From Chromatiales bacterium (GTDB lineage Bacteria > Pseudomonadota > Gammaproteobacteria > Steroidobacterales > GCA-2729495), in assembly GCA_002729495.1 (NCBI GenBank), contig PBYE01000033.1, positions 1-64,000 of the forward strand: 64,000 bases of DNA, given 5' to 3'. Position 1 is the stretch's first letter. The number at the start of each line of letters is the position of its first letter. Positions 8,609 through 17,501 of this stretch are shown here, in pieces. The position numbers and the translations under genes were made by a program. Below the pieces are notes generated by a model. That model was given only the letters and a program-made list of their open reading frames with translations, was not told the origin of the DNA and made no database searches.

Positions 8609-9331
8609 TCAGCCACCAAATATCTTGGTGTAATCGACACCGCTGCGGTTGAGAATCCCTATAACGCCTTCGAGAAACACGCCCGCCCAGATCATGAAAA
8701 CGAACACGCGAACTTTAAACAGGCTTTTATCCAGCGCATCGTCTTCCTCGGTACTCAGCTGATTACCCTGGCGCACTGACACCACCGCGTTTATGAACGG
8801 ACCCAGATGCCGCCGTATCATAATTCCGCAGAGGACCAGGCCGGAAAACAGGATCAGCTTGCCCGCCACCCACGGGTAGTCGCCCAGATTATTGCTGTCC
8901 CAGTGCCACCAGACAGAAATCGGTAAACCAATCACGACAGCCCAGCGGATAAACATGTCGAATTTGGTGATGGCTGCATGCGCAGCGCCACCGTGCGCGA
9001 AATGGAGGTACAGCACGCAAAACAACCAGATCGGGCCCAGCAGGATAATGCCAACCATCTGGTAAGCCGGATGCGGCACACCGATAAACTCGGTAAGGAT
9101 ACCGCCGACGGTCAGCATCAGCGCCATGCAGCAGCGCGGGACCAGATCGAGGTCGAGCATGATCTTGGACGCGATTGCACGTGTCTCGGGCTGCAGGTCT
9201 CTGCGTGCCACAAACTTGCTCGAGTAAAACACGCCCAGATCGCCGCCCAGCCAGTAAACGAACAACAACAGGTGAATAATTACGACCAGCGCGTGGCCTG
9301 CTCCGAGATAACTGGTATTCGGATCAATCAT
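8609..9331 (-). CDS. Integral membrane protein of unknown function (240 aa)
   Basis: Six hydrophobic segments can be seen, at about residues 10-30, 65-85, 88-110, 125-145, 155-172 and 210-230. Histidines sit near several of them (HALVVIIH, YLHFAHGGAAHA, WWHWDS), which would suit heme or quinone contact, but no known cytochrome signature was recognised. The start is the ATG at 9331 behind GGGAGA. It is the first gene of the three-gene group with the small exported protein and the GMC oxidoreductase. It is inferred that this protein passes electrons from the enzyme to the membrane. Confidence 0.7.
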   Translation of the reverse strand: MIDPNTSYLGAGHALVVIIHLLLFVYWLGGDLGVFYSSKFVARRDLQPETRAIASKIMLDLDLVPRCCMALMLTVGGILTEFIGVPHPAYQMVGIILLGPIWLFCVLYLHFAHGGAAHAAITKFDMFIRWAVVIGLPISVWWHWDSNNLGDYPWVAGKLILFSGLVLCGIMIRRHLGPFINAVVSVRQGNQLSTEEDDALDKSLFKVRVFVFMIWAGVFLEGVIGILNRSGVDYTKIFGG

Positions 9332-9367
9332 TAAAATCTCCCGCCCCTGTGAAGGGAATTAAAAGGC

Positions 9368-9853
9368 TTAACCCGTCTGCTCGAGCGCCGTTTCGGCGTT
9401 GCTGACTGTGAATTCTCCGGGCCCTTCGATGTTCACGTGGGTTGCGACGCCGTCATCGATAATAATCGAAAAACGCTGACCGCGGGTGCCCATCCCGTGG
9501 GCGCTGGCATCCAGCTCAAGACCCAGCGCCTTGCTGTATTCCGCATTACCGTCGGCCAGCATCTCGACCTTGCCATCCGTGCCCTGGTCCCTGCCCCATG
9601 CATCCATCACGAACACATCATTGACTGCCATGCAGGCAATTGCATCGACCCCGTTGCCCTTAAGCTCCGCCGCATTCTCGACAAAGCCCGGCAGGTGCTT
9701 CATCGAACAGGTGGGCGTGAATGCGCCCGGCACCGAAAAAAGCACAACCTTCTTACCGCCAAAAAGTTCGTCCATACTGATGCTGCCCGGACCGTCGTCC
9801 GTCATTACCTTAAGACTTCCATCAGGCATTTTATCGCCGACCTTAATAGTCAT
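9368..9853 (-). CDS. Peroxiredoxin, Prx5/AhpE-like (redoxin family)
   Basis: A 161-residue peroxiredoxin of the Prx5 (AHP1/PMP20) type. The peroxidatic motif is PGAFTPTCS-x-KHLPGF near residues 39-53, with Cys47 as the peroxidatic residue. NDVFVMDAW near 83-91 and the C-terminal R-x-GQRFS-x-IIDDG also fit. It reduces H2O2 and organic hydroperoxides, probably with glutathione/glutaredoxin or thioredoxin. The ATG at 9853 is chosen because it sits behind GGGAG and matches the family N-terminus; an in-frame upstream extension to 9925 is not supported. It is separate from its neighbours by spacing (36 bp and 112 bp). Confidence 0.92.
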   Translation of the reverse strand: MTIKVGDKMPDGSLKVMTDDGPGSISMDELFGGKKVVLFSVPGAFTPTCSMKHLPGFVENAAELKGNGVDAIACMAVNDVFVMDAWGRDQGTDGKVEMLADGNAEYSKALGLELDASAHGMGTRGQRFSIIIDDGVATHVNIEGPGEFTVSNAETALEQTG

Positions 9854-9965
9854 ATCTTTAACTCCCGGAATACTCGTTAAGTGTTCTTGGTTATTCTTGG
9901 GGCCGCCGGCCCGAAGACCGTGCATTTTAACCTCAGCGACGTGGTGGTTGGGAACCCGATGGTCG

Positions 9966-11225
9966 TCAGTCGATTAGAAACGTCGCAAGTGGCGGATAAA
10001 AGGCGATGAGCACCAGGCCCGTAAGCATCAGTAGTACGAACGGCAGCACCGCCCGGCATATCGTCCAGAACTCCTCCCGGAATACCCCCATCGCCACGAT
10101 CAGGTTCAGCCCGAGCGGCGGCGTCAGGTAGCCGATCTCGAGGTTCACGACCATAACGATCCCGAAATGAATCGGGTTCATGCCGTTGTCTGTCATCAGC
10201 GGCGCCAGCATGGGCGCCAGCACCAGGATGGCGGAACCGATGTCCATGAGACAGCCGACCATGATCAAAAACACATTGGTACCGATCAGCAGTAACGCGG
10301 GTTCGGTAATGCGTTCGCTTAGCCAGCCCACCATCGCTTCCGGCACCTGCTGGTAGGTCAGGAACATGTTCAGGCTGAACGCCAGCATCAGGACCGGAAA
10401 CAGTGCGCCGAGCAAACGACCAGTCTGCAACATCACCGCGCCAAGATCCGCAACCTGCAGTTCCCGGTAGATGAACGCTTCGACCAGTATTGCGTACACG
10501 ACGGCAACGGCCGCCGACTCGGTCGGCGTAAAGATGCCGCTGTAAATCCCGCCGAGGATCAGCACCGGCATGAACAGAGCCCAGATACCGTCACGCAGGG
10601 ATGCAAGCAGTTCGCGGGCCGACCAGGCCTCGTGATCCCCTCGCCGGTTACACCACAGTGCGTACCCGACCATCAGCAGGGTCAGAAGCAAACCCGGGCC
10701 GATGCCCGCGATGAACAGCTCAGCGATGTTCGTGCGCGTCATGACCCCATACAGGATCAAAGGGATGCTCGGCGGAATGATCACGCCCAGCGTGCCGGCG
10801 GCGCACAGCGCCCCGAGCGCGAATCGTTTGTTGTAACCGGCGTCGATTAGCGCCGGATACATCACGGCACCGATGGCGACGAGTGTCACGGTGCCCGAAC
10901 CGGTCACGGCTGCAAACACCGCACAGGACAATACCGCTGCGATCGCCAGGCCACCCGGAATGGGCGCTGTCAGCGCCCGCATGAAACGGATCAGCCTGCC
11001 CGCAATACCGCCGCTGGCCATGATGTTCCCGGCCAGTATGTACAACGGTATGGACAACAGTATGTCCTTGTTCAGAGCACTCCAGGCGTCGAGGATGATG
11101 CCGTCGACCGGCTCGCCGGCGAACACGAAATACGCGTAACCGGTAACGCAACCCAGAATCACGAACAGGTTCTGGCGCAGCAGCAGGAGCGCCAGCACGA
11201 TAACGACAAGCCCGGCTGCGCTCAT
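9966..11225 (-). CDS. dctM: TRAP transporter large permease subunit
   Basis: A 419-residue protein with about 12 membrane segments, the usual DctM size. Family features are LSIPLYILAGNIMASGGIA near 53-71, AVTGSGTVTLVAIGAVMYP near 105-123, a region with CAAGTLGVIIPPSIPLILYG near 138-157, and TPTESAAVAVVYA near 235-247. It is the ion-coupled translocation subunit for carboxylates or related anions. The ATG at 11225 overlaps the stop of the DctQ gene by four bases, so longer frames are rejected. No DctP binding protein is encoded in the window. Confidence 0.94.
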   Translation of the reverse strand: MSAAGLVVIVLALLLLRQNLFVILGCVTGYAYFVFAGEPVDGIILDAWSALNKDILLSIPLYILAGNIMASGGIAGRLIRFMRALTAPIPGGLAIAAVLSCAVFAAVTGSGTVTLVAIGAVMYPALIDAGYNKRFALGALCAAGTLGVIIPPSIPLILYGVMTRTNIAELFIAGIGPGLLLTLLMVGYALWCNRRGDHEAWSARELLASLRDGIWALFMPVLILGGIYSGIFTPTESAAVAVVYAILVEAFIYRELQVADLGAVMLQTGRLLGALFPVLMLAFSLNMFLTYQQVPEAMVGWLSERITEPALLLIGTNVFLIMVGCLMDIGSAILVLAPMLAPLMTDNGMNPIHFGIVMVVNLEIGYLTPPLGLNLIVAMGVFREEFWTICRAVLPFVLLMLTGLVLIAFYPPLATFLID

Positions 11226-11761
11226 GCTCCGCCCGCCTCGCCGACGGCCTGTATCGCACCCGTTTCCGCCGGTCGCAGGTCGGGTATGAATGCGTACAGC
11301 ATGTGACGCAGCGCCGCGGTATAGAAAGCCGCGGGCAGCATCGCCTGCACCGGCCATATCGGCATATACAGGTCGAGCGATACTTCACCGAGCTGCCAGG
11401 AACCCAGCACAACAGACAAAGCCACCGTGCCGATGGCGATACAGAACAGACTCATGACCCCGTGCTGCAGAAAACCGAGCACCTGGTCCAAGGACGCCGG
11501 CAGCCAGCCATCGGCAAAGCGCGGCCGCAAATGCGCCCCGTCGGCTGACGCCAGTCCGAAGCCGGTCATGACGACAAAGACATTGGCCCAGACTCCTACC
11601 TGCGAGGCCCAGAAGAGTCCAGCGCCCGTCAGCTCACGGCTGACGACATCTGCGAACACCACGCCGATTAATGTGGAAAACGAAACAATTGCCAGCAGTT
11701 TCTCGACCCGGCGGATGATCGTCAGTAATGCCGTTGCGAATGTGTTGGAAGGGTCTGCCAC
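11222..11761 (-). CDS. dctQ: TRAP transporter small permease subunit
   Basis: A 179-residue protein with four predicted membrane helices, matching DctQ. It has FSTLIGVVFADVVSRELTG near 28-46 and W-x(2)-QVGVWANVFVVMTGFGLA near 51-70, the positions where the family keeps R and W residues. It starts with GTG at 11761, three bases after the stop of the MFS gene, and ends inside the start of dctM, so the three genes form one operon. It is expected to pair with DctM in the inner membrane. Confidence 0.9.
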   Translation of the reverse strand: MADPSNTFATALLTIIRRVEKLLAIVSFSTLIGVVFADVVSRELTGAGLFWASQVGVWANVFVVMTGFGLASADGAHLRPRFADGWLPASLDQVLGFLQHGVMSLFCIAIGTVALSVVLGSWQLGEVSLDLYMPIWPVQAMLPAAFYTAALRHMLYAFIPDLRPAETGAIQAVGEAGGA

Positions 11762-11764
11762 GGC

Positions 11765-13033
11765 TTACACGGCGGGTTTCAGCATGCGGATCTGCGGCAC
11801 AAACAGGTTAACGAGGATCGCCGACACGATGTGCATCCCCGCAGCGGCGACAAAAACCGGGGTCCAGGAATAATGCTCGATGGTCCAGCCCGCCACCGCC
11901 GTAAATGCCATACCGCCGAAACTGCCTACTGCGCCGTACATGCCCCAGATGGTGCCGACATCACGTGACGGAAACAGGTCTGCGGGCAGTGTAAACATGC
12001 TGGACGCCTTGAACTGGATCGCAAACATCGCGACTGCGATCAACGCCAGTGCCACCTGCCAGGACTCGGCCGTTGCGGCGGGCATGGCGGCAAGCACGAG
12101 CAATGCGCCAATCCAGATGACCGTCTTGCGGGATCTATCCAGAGTTATTCCCTTATCAATCATCTTCTTACCAAGATATCCTCCGGTAATTCCTCCGATA
12201 TCGACGGCCAGGAAAGGAATCCAGGCGAATAAAGCAATGGCCTTCAGGTCGAAGCCCCGTTCCAGACTCAGGTAGAGCGGTAGCGAGAACACAAAGAAAT
12301 AAAACCCGCCATCCGAAACAAAGCGGCTGATCATCAGGCCCCAGACTTCCCGGTAGCGCAACGCCCAGTACCATGGGCGTGCGACCGGCGTTGCTTCCGT
12401 TTCTTTGCCCGCTGCTATCAGATGTCGCTCGGCTGCGGGCAGGTTCGGGTGGTCCTGCGGCCGGAAAAACCAGCGCTGCCACAGTATTAACCAAAGAAAA
12501 CCGATCGCACCGGGGATCAGGAAGGCGGCCTGCCAGCCGAGGTAAAGGATAATCACCGCGATCATGGGCGGCGCGATGATTGCACCGAGCCCCGGCCCCA
12601 TTGTGAAGATGCCCACGGCCAGGCTGCGCTCCGAGCGCGGGAACCATTCGGCAATCGCTTTTGTCGCGGCCGGGAAGTTGGCCGCCTCGCTCAGGCCCAG
12701 CATGAGGCGGAAAACGAAAAAACTCACGAAGCCGCGGCCCAGTGCATGCAGCATCCCTGCGATACTCCAGGCAACGACGGCGAATGCGAACGATCGCTTG
12801 GTTCCCAGCCGGTCTATCAGCGGACCACAGAACAACTGGCCCAGTCCGTAGGCAAACAGAAACCCGGATGTAATCAGCAGGTATTCGCTCGTGCTGATTG
12901 AAAACTCTTCCATCAACAACGGCGCCGCAACCGTCAGCGCCTGCCGGTCGATGTAGTTAATCGTGGTGATCAGGCACAGCAGGATCGCGATGCGCCAGCG
13001 ATAGGCAATAAGGGGTTGGTCCGTATTGTTCAT
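11765..13033 (-). CDS. MFS transporter, anion:cation symporter (ACS)-like
   Basis: A 422-residue major facilitator with 12 predicted helices. The first helix reads NYIDRQALTVAAP, and the loop 2-3 motif GPLIDRLGTKR is the family signature. GLSEAANFPAATKAIAEWFP near residues 116-135 is very like the hexuronate/phthalate/glucarate branch of the ACS family. It probably imports an organic acid or sugar acid. It is the first gene of an operon with dctQ and dctM, two transporter types in one transcript. The start is the ATG at 13033. Confidence 0.88.
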   Translation of the reverse strand: MNNTDQPLIAYRWRIAILLCLITTINYIDRQALTVAAPLLMEEFSISTSEYLLITSGFLFAYGLGQLFCGPLIDRLGTKRSFAFAVVAWSIAGMLHALGRGFVSFFVFRLMLGLSEAANFPAATKAIAEWFPRSERSLAVGIFTMGPGLGAIIAPPMIAVIILYLGWQAAFLIPGAIGFLWLILWQRWFFRPQDHPNLPAAERHLIAAGKETEATPVARPWYWALRYREVWGLMISRFVSDGGFYFFVFSLPLYLSLERGFDLKAIALFAWIPFLAVDIGGITGGYLGKKMIDKGITLDRSRKTVIWIGALLVLAAMPAATAESWQVALALIAVAMFAIQFKASSMFTLPADLFPSRDVGTIWGMYGAVGSFGGMAFTAVAGWTIEHYSWTPVFVAAAGMHIVSAILVNLFVPQIRMLKPAV

Positions 13034-13458
13034 CGACGGCTCATCTTAAGGCAACACTGAACCGTCGTAAGCGTTGAACCCGCCGAGGTGCTGCTCGCCG
13101 GGTTCATCCCCGAGCCCCCGATTGGCTCCCGTTATCAAAACTGTACTCATCCGGTTATTTCTGCCTGGCTGGTGTCCCTGTGCGCTAAATGGCCGCGATT
13201 ATTGCAAATCCTGGTGATTTCCGGGCGATACGCCCCGGCATCCCGCCACCGCGCGCTGGCCGAACATGCCGTTTCCAGCCTCTGAAACCGGTCCCTTGAG
13301 GCTGCGGGACCCGGGAAGACGTTGCCGCCGGGCGACTGGCTGTTTAGGATAGCGGGTTGGGGTACCAGGCGGCTGCAGGGTTTGCTTTGGTGTGGAATGA
13401 CAAACTATAAATATCGATCCGGCGCAGGAGTTCACCGGACCCATAGCAAGGAAACTTT
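13034..13458. other. Intergenic region between divergent transport and aldehyde dehydrogenase genes
   Basis: No convincing gene is seen in these 425 bases; the short open frames lack start sites and family signals. One inverted repeat stands out: GAACCCG (13076-13082) with CGGGTTC (13099-13105), which could be an operator or a transcript hairpin. Promoters for both flanking genes must lie here but no unambiguous -35/-10 pair was found. AAGGA precedes the ATG at 13459. Confidence 0.5.
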
Positions 13459-14967
13459 ATGAGCGCTGTAGCAGAAGCGGTTGCAATCGCACCCGAAACG
13501 AGCGAGTTCCTGGCACGAGACCACAAGCTGTTTATCAACGGCCAGTGGGTAGACGCCCATTCCAGGGAAAAACACGCGGTATACGATCCCGCTACAGAGG
13601 CACAAATCGCCACCTTCGACATTGCGGATGAAACCGATGTCGACATGGCAGTCGCGGCCGCCCGGAAGGCATTCAAGGGTGAATGGTCGAAAATCAGTTC
13701 GCATGAGCGCTCGATCATGATGATGCGACTCGCCGATGAAATCGACGCCAACCTCCAGACGCTGGCAGAGATTGAAGTGATGGACAACGGGCTGCCGATG
13801 GCGCTGGCCAAGTACACGATCTCCGGCCATGCCGCAAACTTCGTTCGCTACTACGCGGGCTGGCCAACCAAGATACTGGGTGACACGATTCCCGTATCCC
13901 CGATGGGCGTGCCCAACGGCGAATCGCTGACCTACACGAAGCGCGAACCGATAGGTGTCGTCGGCGCGATTATTCCCTGGAACGCGCCGATCGCAATGTT
14001 CGTGCTAAAGCTGGCACCTGCACTCGCAGCCGGTTGCACGATGGTTATCAAACCTGCAGAACTCACCCCGCTCATCGCGCTGAAACTCTGCGACCTGATC
14101 AAGAAAGCCGGCATCCCTGATGGTGTGGTCAACGTGATACCCGGCGCAGGCAGAGTTGCCGGCGCGGCGATGGCGACACACCCGGACATCGACAAGATCT
14201 CCTTCACCGGTTCCACCGAGGTAGGCCAGAGAATTGTCCAGAGTTGTCTCGGCAACCTGAAGAAAGTCACGCTGGAACTGGGTGGCAAATCGCCGGTCGT
14301 GGTGTTTCCCGACGCCGATATCGAGGCCGTCAAGGTTGGCGCCATACGTGCCGCATTCTTCCTGCAGGGACAGAACTGCATGGCCGGTACCCGGCTGTTC
14401 GTACACCAGGACGTATTCGACGAAGTCATCCAGGGCGTTGCCGCTATCGCCAACGCTATGAAGATCGGCCCCGGCCTCGACCCGAATAATGATCTCGGCC
14501 CGCTGATTTCGGCAGATCAGCGCGAGGTCGTCATGAGCTATATCCAGGCCGGCAAGGATGAAGGCGCCGAACTGATTTGCGGCGGCGAAGCGCTGCCCGG
14601 CAAAGGTCACTTCGTACAGCCCACGATTTTTACGCACCCGCACCAGGACATTAAGATCGCCCGCGAGGAAATCTTCGGGCCGGTGCTATTCGCACAACCC
14701 TTCAGCGACTCCGACCTCGAAGCCATCGCGGCCGAGGCCAACAAGTCGATCTACGGTTTGTCGGGCAGTGTCTGGACGAAAGACATCTCGGTGGGGCTGA
14801 AAATGGCGTCGCTAATCGATTCGGGCCAGGTCAGTATTAACTGTCACGCGGCCGTTGACCCCGCCATCCCCTTCGGCGGCAACAAGATGTCGGGCTGGGG
14901 ACGCGAATTCGGCAAGGAGGGCCTGGAGCCCTACCTCAAGACCAAGTCGACGACCGTTATATTCTGA
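13459..14967 (+). CDS. NAD(P)-dependent aldehyde dehydrogenase
   Basis: A 502-residue ALDH of the superfamily's usual length. The features are INGQWVDA near 31-38, PWNAPIAMFVLKLAPALAAG near 173-192 with the catalytic Asn, KPAELTPL, FTGSTEVGQ near 252-260, LELGGKSP near 275-282 with the general-base Glu, and the active-site cysteine in GQNCMAGTR near 306-314. EEIFGPV follows near 405. It converts an aldehyde to its acid. The sequence resembles betaine-aldehyde/phenylacetaldehyde/vanillin-type enzymes, but the substrate is not assignable. It stands alone, divergent from the MFS-TRAP operon; linkage to an imported substrate is only an inference. Confidence 0.93.
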   Translation: MSAVAEAVAIAPETSEFLARDHKLFINGQWVDAHSREKHAVYDPATEAQIATFDIADETDVDMAVAAARKAFKGEWSKISSHERSIMMMRLADEIDANLQTLAEIEVMDNGLPMALAKYTISGHAANFVRYYAGWPTKILGDTIPVSPMGVPNGESLTYTKREPIGVVGAIIPWNAPIAMFVLKLAPALAAGCTMVIKPAELTPLIALKLCDLIKKAGIPDGVVNVIPGAGRVAGAAMATHPDIDKISFTGSTEVGQRIVQSCLGNLKKVTLELGGKSPVVVFPDADIEAVKVGAIRAAFFLQGQNCMAGTRLFVHQDVFDEVIQGVAAIANAMKIGPGLDPNNDLGPLISADQREVVMSYIQAGKDEGAELICGGEALPGKGHFVQPTIFTHPHQDIKIAREEIFGPVLFAQPFSDSDLEAIAAEANKSIYGLSGSVWTKDISVGLKMASLIDSGQVSINCHAAVDPAIPFGGNKMSGWGREFGKEGLEPYLKTKSTTVIF

Positions 14968-14990
14968 TCGTCGCCGTCGTTTACCTTATT

Positions 14991-15018
14991 GCAGGAGCGC
15001 CTTTAGGCGCGAACCTGC
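14991..15018 (+). repeat. Short REP-like palindrome
   Basis: Reads GCAGGAGCGCCTTTAGGCGC then GAACCTGC. The stem is GCGCCTTTAGGCGC, and the outer GCAGG/CCTGC can also pair. It lies 24 bases after the aldehyde dehydrogenase stop. Confidence 0.85.
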
Positions 15019-15030
15019 TGAAGGACCGGT

Positions 15031-15057
15031 GGGTTCGCGGCTAAAGCCGCTCCTACA
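15031..15057 (-). repeat. Short REP-like palindrome, inverted
   Basis: On the minus strand reads TGTAGGAGCGGCTTTAGCCG then CGAACCC. It forms an inverted pair with the unit at 14991-15018, the usual arrangement of REP doublets. Confidence 0.85.
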
Positions 15058-15088
15058 GGTGCATCCAAGCTGCGTACACGAATTCTGC

Positions 15089-15115
15089 TGTAGGAGCGCC
15101 TTTAGGCGCGAACCC
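15089..15115 (+). repeat. Short REP-like palindrome
   Basis: Reads TGTAGGAGCGCCTTTAGGCG then CGAACCC. It faces the long copy B 87 bases away, the same relative layout as the long copy A and short REP at 2201-2444. Confidence 0.85.
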
Positions 15116-15202
15116 ACCAGCGCGCCAGGTTTTGGCACTTGCGGAAGAAGTATCCGAGTTGGATCCGCATCTACAGCCTCTGCAACAGGCGCCGCGCTCA
15201 CG

Positions 15203-15323
15203 TGTCGCAGATTCGCGGCTATCTCCGAATCCTTTGGATTCTCCGAAATAAATTCCGACTTGTAGCCTTCCAGGTGTGTTTCCGCTGCCCGGAAGCCTGT
15301 CGTCATTTAAAGCCGCTCCCGCA
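15203..15323 (-). repeat. Long REP-derived repeat, copy B
   Basis: A 121-bp element inverted relative to copy A at 2201-2321. The minus strand begins TGCGGGAGCGGCTTTAAATG and ends with TAGCCGCGAATCTGC. The internal stem CTTCCGGGC is paired with CCTGGAAG. Differences from copy A are mostly transitions at scattered sites. Confidence 0.85.
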
Positions 15324-15340
15324 GGCATACGTCTGCCGAC

Positions 15341-16384
15341 CTAAGGTTCCAACTGGTCAGATTTATCGCCGTGCATCATGGTGCGGTAGAAATCGGTCTG
15401 GAACAGTGAGGCCGGGTAAGTCGGTGGTGGTGGCGCCAGCGAATCCAGTTCATCGATCTGCGTTTGATTAAGGCAGATATCCAGGCAGGCCATGTTGGTA
15501 TCGAACTGCTCCTGGGTGCGGGCACCCAGGATCGGAATGACGCTGCCCTGCCGCCGATGCAGCAACCACGCAAGCGCAAGCTGGGCAGGCTCGCAGCCAA
15601 TGGTTGAGGCAAGTTTTGTAAGCCCTTCGGCAATCGCCAGCCGGTGCTCTGCGAGCATTGCCGGCCCGTAAGGCGCCTTGTTCAGCCGGGCATCATCTGC
15701 CGCACCCTGTTCAGCATCCCGGTTAAATTTACCGGTCAGCAAACCCCCGGCCAGCGGACTCCAGGCCGTCAGGGCCATGTCATGTGCCTGCGCAAGATCA
15801 AAAAACTCCGCCTCTATACTGCGCTCAACCAGGTTGTAGTGCATTTGCAGGGCCGTAAACGGCGTGAGGTTGCGCTCTGCTGCGAGCGTATTGGCCGCGG
15901 CGATATACCAGGCCGGCAGGTTGGAGGCACCGACGTGCAGGACCTTGCCTGCCCGCACGAGATCATCGAGTGCGCGCATTACCTCGTCTGCGCGGGTTAC
16001 CTGGTCCCACCCGTGGACCCAGTAAATATCGAGATAGTCGGTGTTCAGGCGCTGCAGGCTGTCCTCCAGCGCCTGCACCATGTTCTTGCGGTGGTTGCCG
16101 CTGCAGTTCGGCTCGGCCAGGTTGGTGCTCATGCTGTATTTACTGGCGACGACGACCTGCTCACGCTCGCCCGCGATGAATTCCCCGAGCATGCGCTCGC
16201 TGGTGCCCCGGGTATAAATATTGGCGGTATCGAGGAAATTGCCGCCAGCCTCACGGTAGCGGCCGTAGATTTTGCGTGAGACCTCCTTGGAGGTGCCCGT
16301 CCCCAGGTCTTCGCCGAAGGTCATCGTGCCGAGGCACAACTCAGAAACCCGCAATCCGCTTCGGCCTAATATCCTATATTTCAT
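15341..16384 (-). CDS. Aldo/keto reductase
   Basis: A 347-residue TIM-barrel oxidoreductase. The catalytic tetrad can be traced: Asp in FLDTANIYT-x-G near 51-60, Tyr in the same motif, Lys in VASKYS near 79-84, and His in YWVHGWD near 121-127. The coenzyme-binding C-terminal half includes WSPLAGGLLTGKF near 208-220 and ILGARTQEQFDTN near 293-305. Such enzymes reduce aldehydes or ketones with NADPH; it resembles the YajO/Tas-like class. The start ATG at 16384 follows AAGGTGAT. Monocistronic; its 3' end abuts the long repeat. Confidence 0.92.
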   Translation of the reverse strand: MKYRILGRSGLRVSELCLGTMTFGEDLGTGTSKEVSRKIYGRYREAGGNFLDTANIYTRGTSERMLGEFIAGEREQVVVASKYSMSTNLAEPNCSGNHRKNMVQALEDSLQRLNTDYLDIYWVHGWDQVTRADEVMRALDDLVRAGKVLHVGASNLPAWYIAAANTLAAERNLTPFTALQMHYNLVERSIEAEFFDLAQAHDMALTAWSPLAGGLLTGKFNRDAEQGAADDARLNKAPYGPAMLAEHRLAIAEGLTKLASTIGCEPAQLALAWLLHRRQGSVIPILGARTQEQFDTNMACLDICLNQTQIDELDSLAPPPPTYPASLFQTDFYRTMMHGDKSDQLEP

Positions 16385-16602
16385 ATTCTTATCACCTTTT
16401 TATAGAAATAGCCTTATATTAAAACCTGCCATTTTGCCGGAGTCAGATTGCAAACCAACCGGTTACAGCCGGGCCAGGCAGAGTTCCGACTGGTTATTTC
16501 CCTAATTATTCAGTCTAGCTTTTGCCTGCAAACGCTAAATTAAGCCAAAATAACTACCAACAACACCCTCGATAACAACAACGCTAACCAGAAGGGAATG
16601 CC

Positions 16603-17481
16603 ATGCAACACGAAACCGCTGCACAAGCCATAGAGGAAGTCGCTCCGACTGTCGACTATACCAACCCGGACCAGCTCATGGCCCTGCTCCAGGAACAGGG
16701 CACGGATATCGGGATGAAGCTCATCTCCGCGATCCTTATATTCCTGATCGGTCGGTGGGTAGCCAAACTGATTGTCAACGCCGTCAGGAAGGCGCTCGAC
16801 AAAACGGACATGGAGGACACCCTCGAGCGTTTCCTCTGCAACATGCTGAACGCGGTACTCCTGGTCGTGGTGATTATCGCGGCTATTGGCGCGCTCGGGG
16901 TCGAGACGACCTCCCTGTTAACGGTCGTTGGCGCCGCCGGCCTGGCCATCGGCCTGGCCCTGCAGGGCTCCCTGTCCAACTTTGCGTCCGGCGTGCTGAT
17001 CGTGATGTTCCGCCCCTACCGGGTCGGCGACTTCATCGATGCAGCGGGTGTTGCGGGTACGGTCGAGGAGGTACAGATTTTCACGACCATCCTGAAGACA
17101 CCCGATAACAAGCAGATCATTGTGCCCAACAGCCAGATCATGGGGGGCATCATCACGAACGTATCGGCCAACGATACCCGGCGGGTAGACCTCGTGGTCG
17201 GCTGCGGTTACGACGACAATATCGATACGGTCTACCGGGTACTGCGCGAGATCCTGGACTCGGACGACCGGATTCTGAAGGACCCGGCCCCGACCGTGGA
17301 CCTGAACACCCTGGCCGACAGCAGCGTGAACTTCAACGTGCGGCCCTGGTGCAAGAAGGAAGACTACTGGGGCGTATACAACGGCGTGACCGAACAGGTG
17401 AAACGCAAGTTCGACGAGGCGGGCATCAGCATCCCCTACCCGCAGAGCGACGTGCACATGTACCAGCACAGCGCCGACTGA
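16603..17481 (+). CDS. mscS: Small-conductance mechanosensitive channel MscS
   Basis: A 292-residue MscS-type channel, close to the 286 of the E. coli protein. It has three predicted helices (about 35-60, 80-100, 105-135). The pore helix has the alanine/glycine pattern GAAGLAIGLALQGSLSNFAS near 106-125, followed by MFRPYRVGDFI. The cytoplasmic vestibule begins at TVEEVQIFTT and contains VPNSQIMGGIITN near 174-186. It releases solutes on hypo-osmotic shock. The ATG sits behind GAAGGGA, and a strong terminator follows the stop. Confidence 0.95.
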   Translation: MQHETAAQAIEEVAPTVDYTNPDQLMALLQEQGTDIGMKLISAILIFLIGRWVAKLIVNAVRKALDKTDMEDTLERFLCNMLNAVLLVVVIIAAIGALGVETTSLLTVVGAAGLAIGLALQGSLSNFASGVLIVMFRPYRVGDFIDAAGVAGTVEEVQIFTTILKTPDNKQIIVPNSQIMGGIITNVSANDTRRVDLVVGCGYDDNIDTVYRVLREILDSDDRILKDPAPTVDLNTLADSSVNFNVRPWCKKEDYWGVYNGVTEQVKRKFDEAGISIPYPQSDVHMYQHSAD

Positions 17482-17501
17482 AAATGCGGTTGGGCAAATA
17501 A

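Larger units (their letters stand above)
14968..15340. other. Intergenic repeat cluster
   Basis: This gap of about 370 bases holds three short REP-like units (14991-15018 plus, 15031-15057 minus, 15089-15115 plus) and one long repeat (15203-15323 minus). Open frames crossing it in several frames are by-products of the repeats and are not called as genes. The first two short units form an inverted pair. Confidence 0.75.

Noticed and set aside
13088-13285. Small ORF between MFS and aldehyde dehydrogenase genes
   Set aside because: No start site, no hydrophobic or domain pattern; likely chance.
14968-15340. CRISPR array at the repeat cluster
   Set aside because: The units are palindromic, in both orientations and unevenly spaced, and no cas gene is present.
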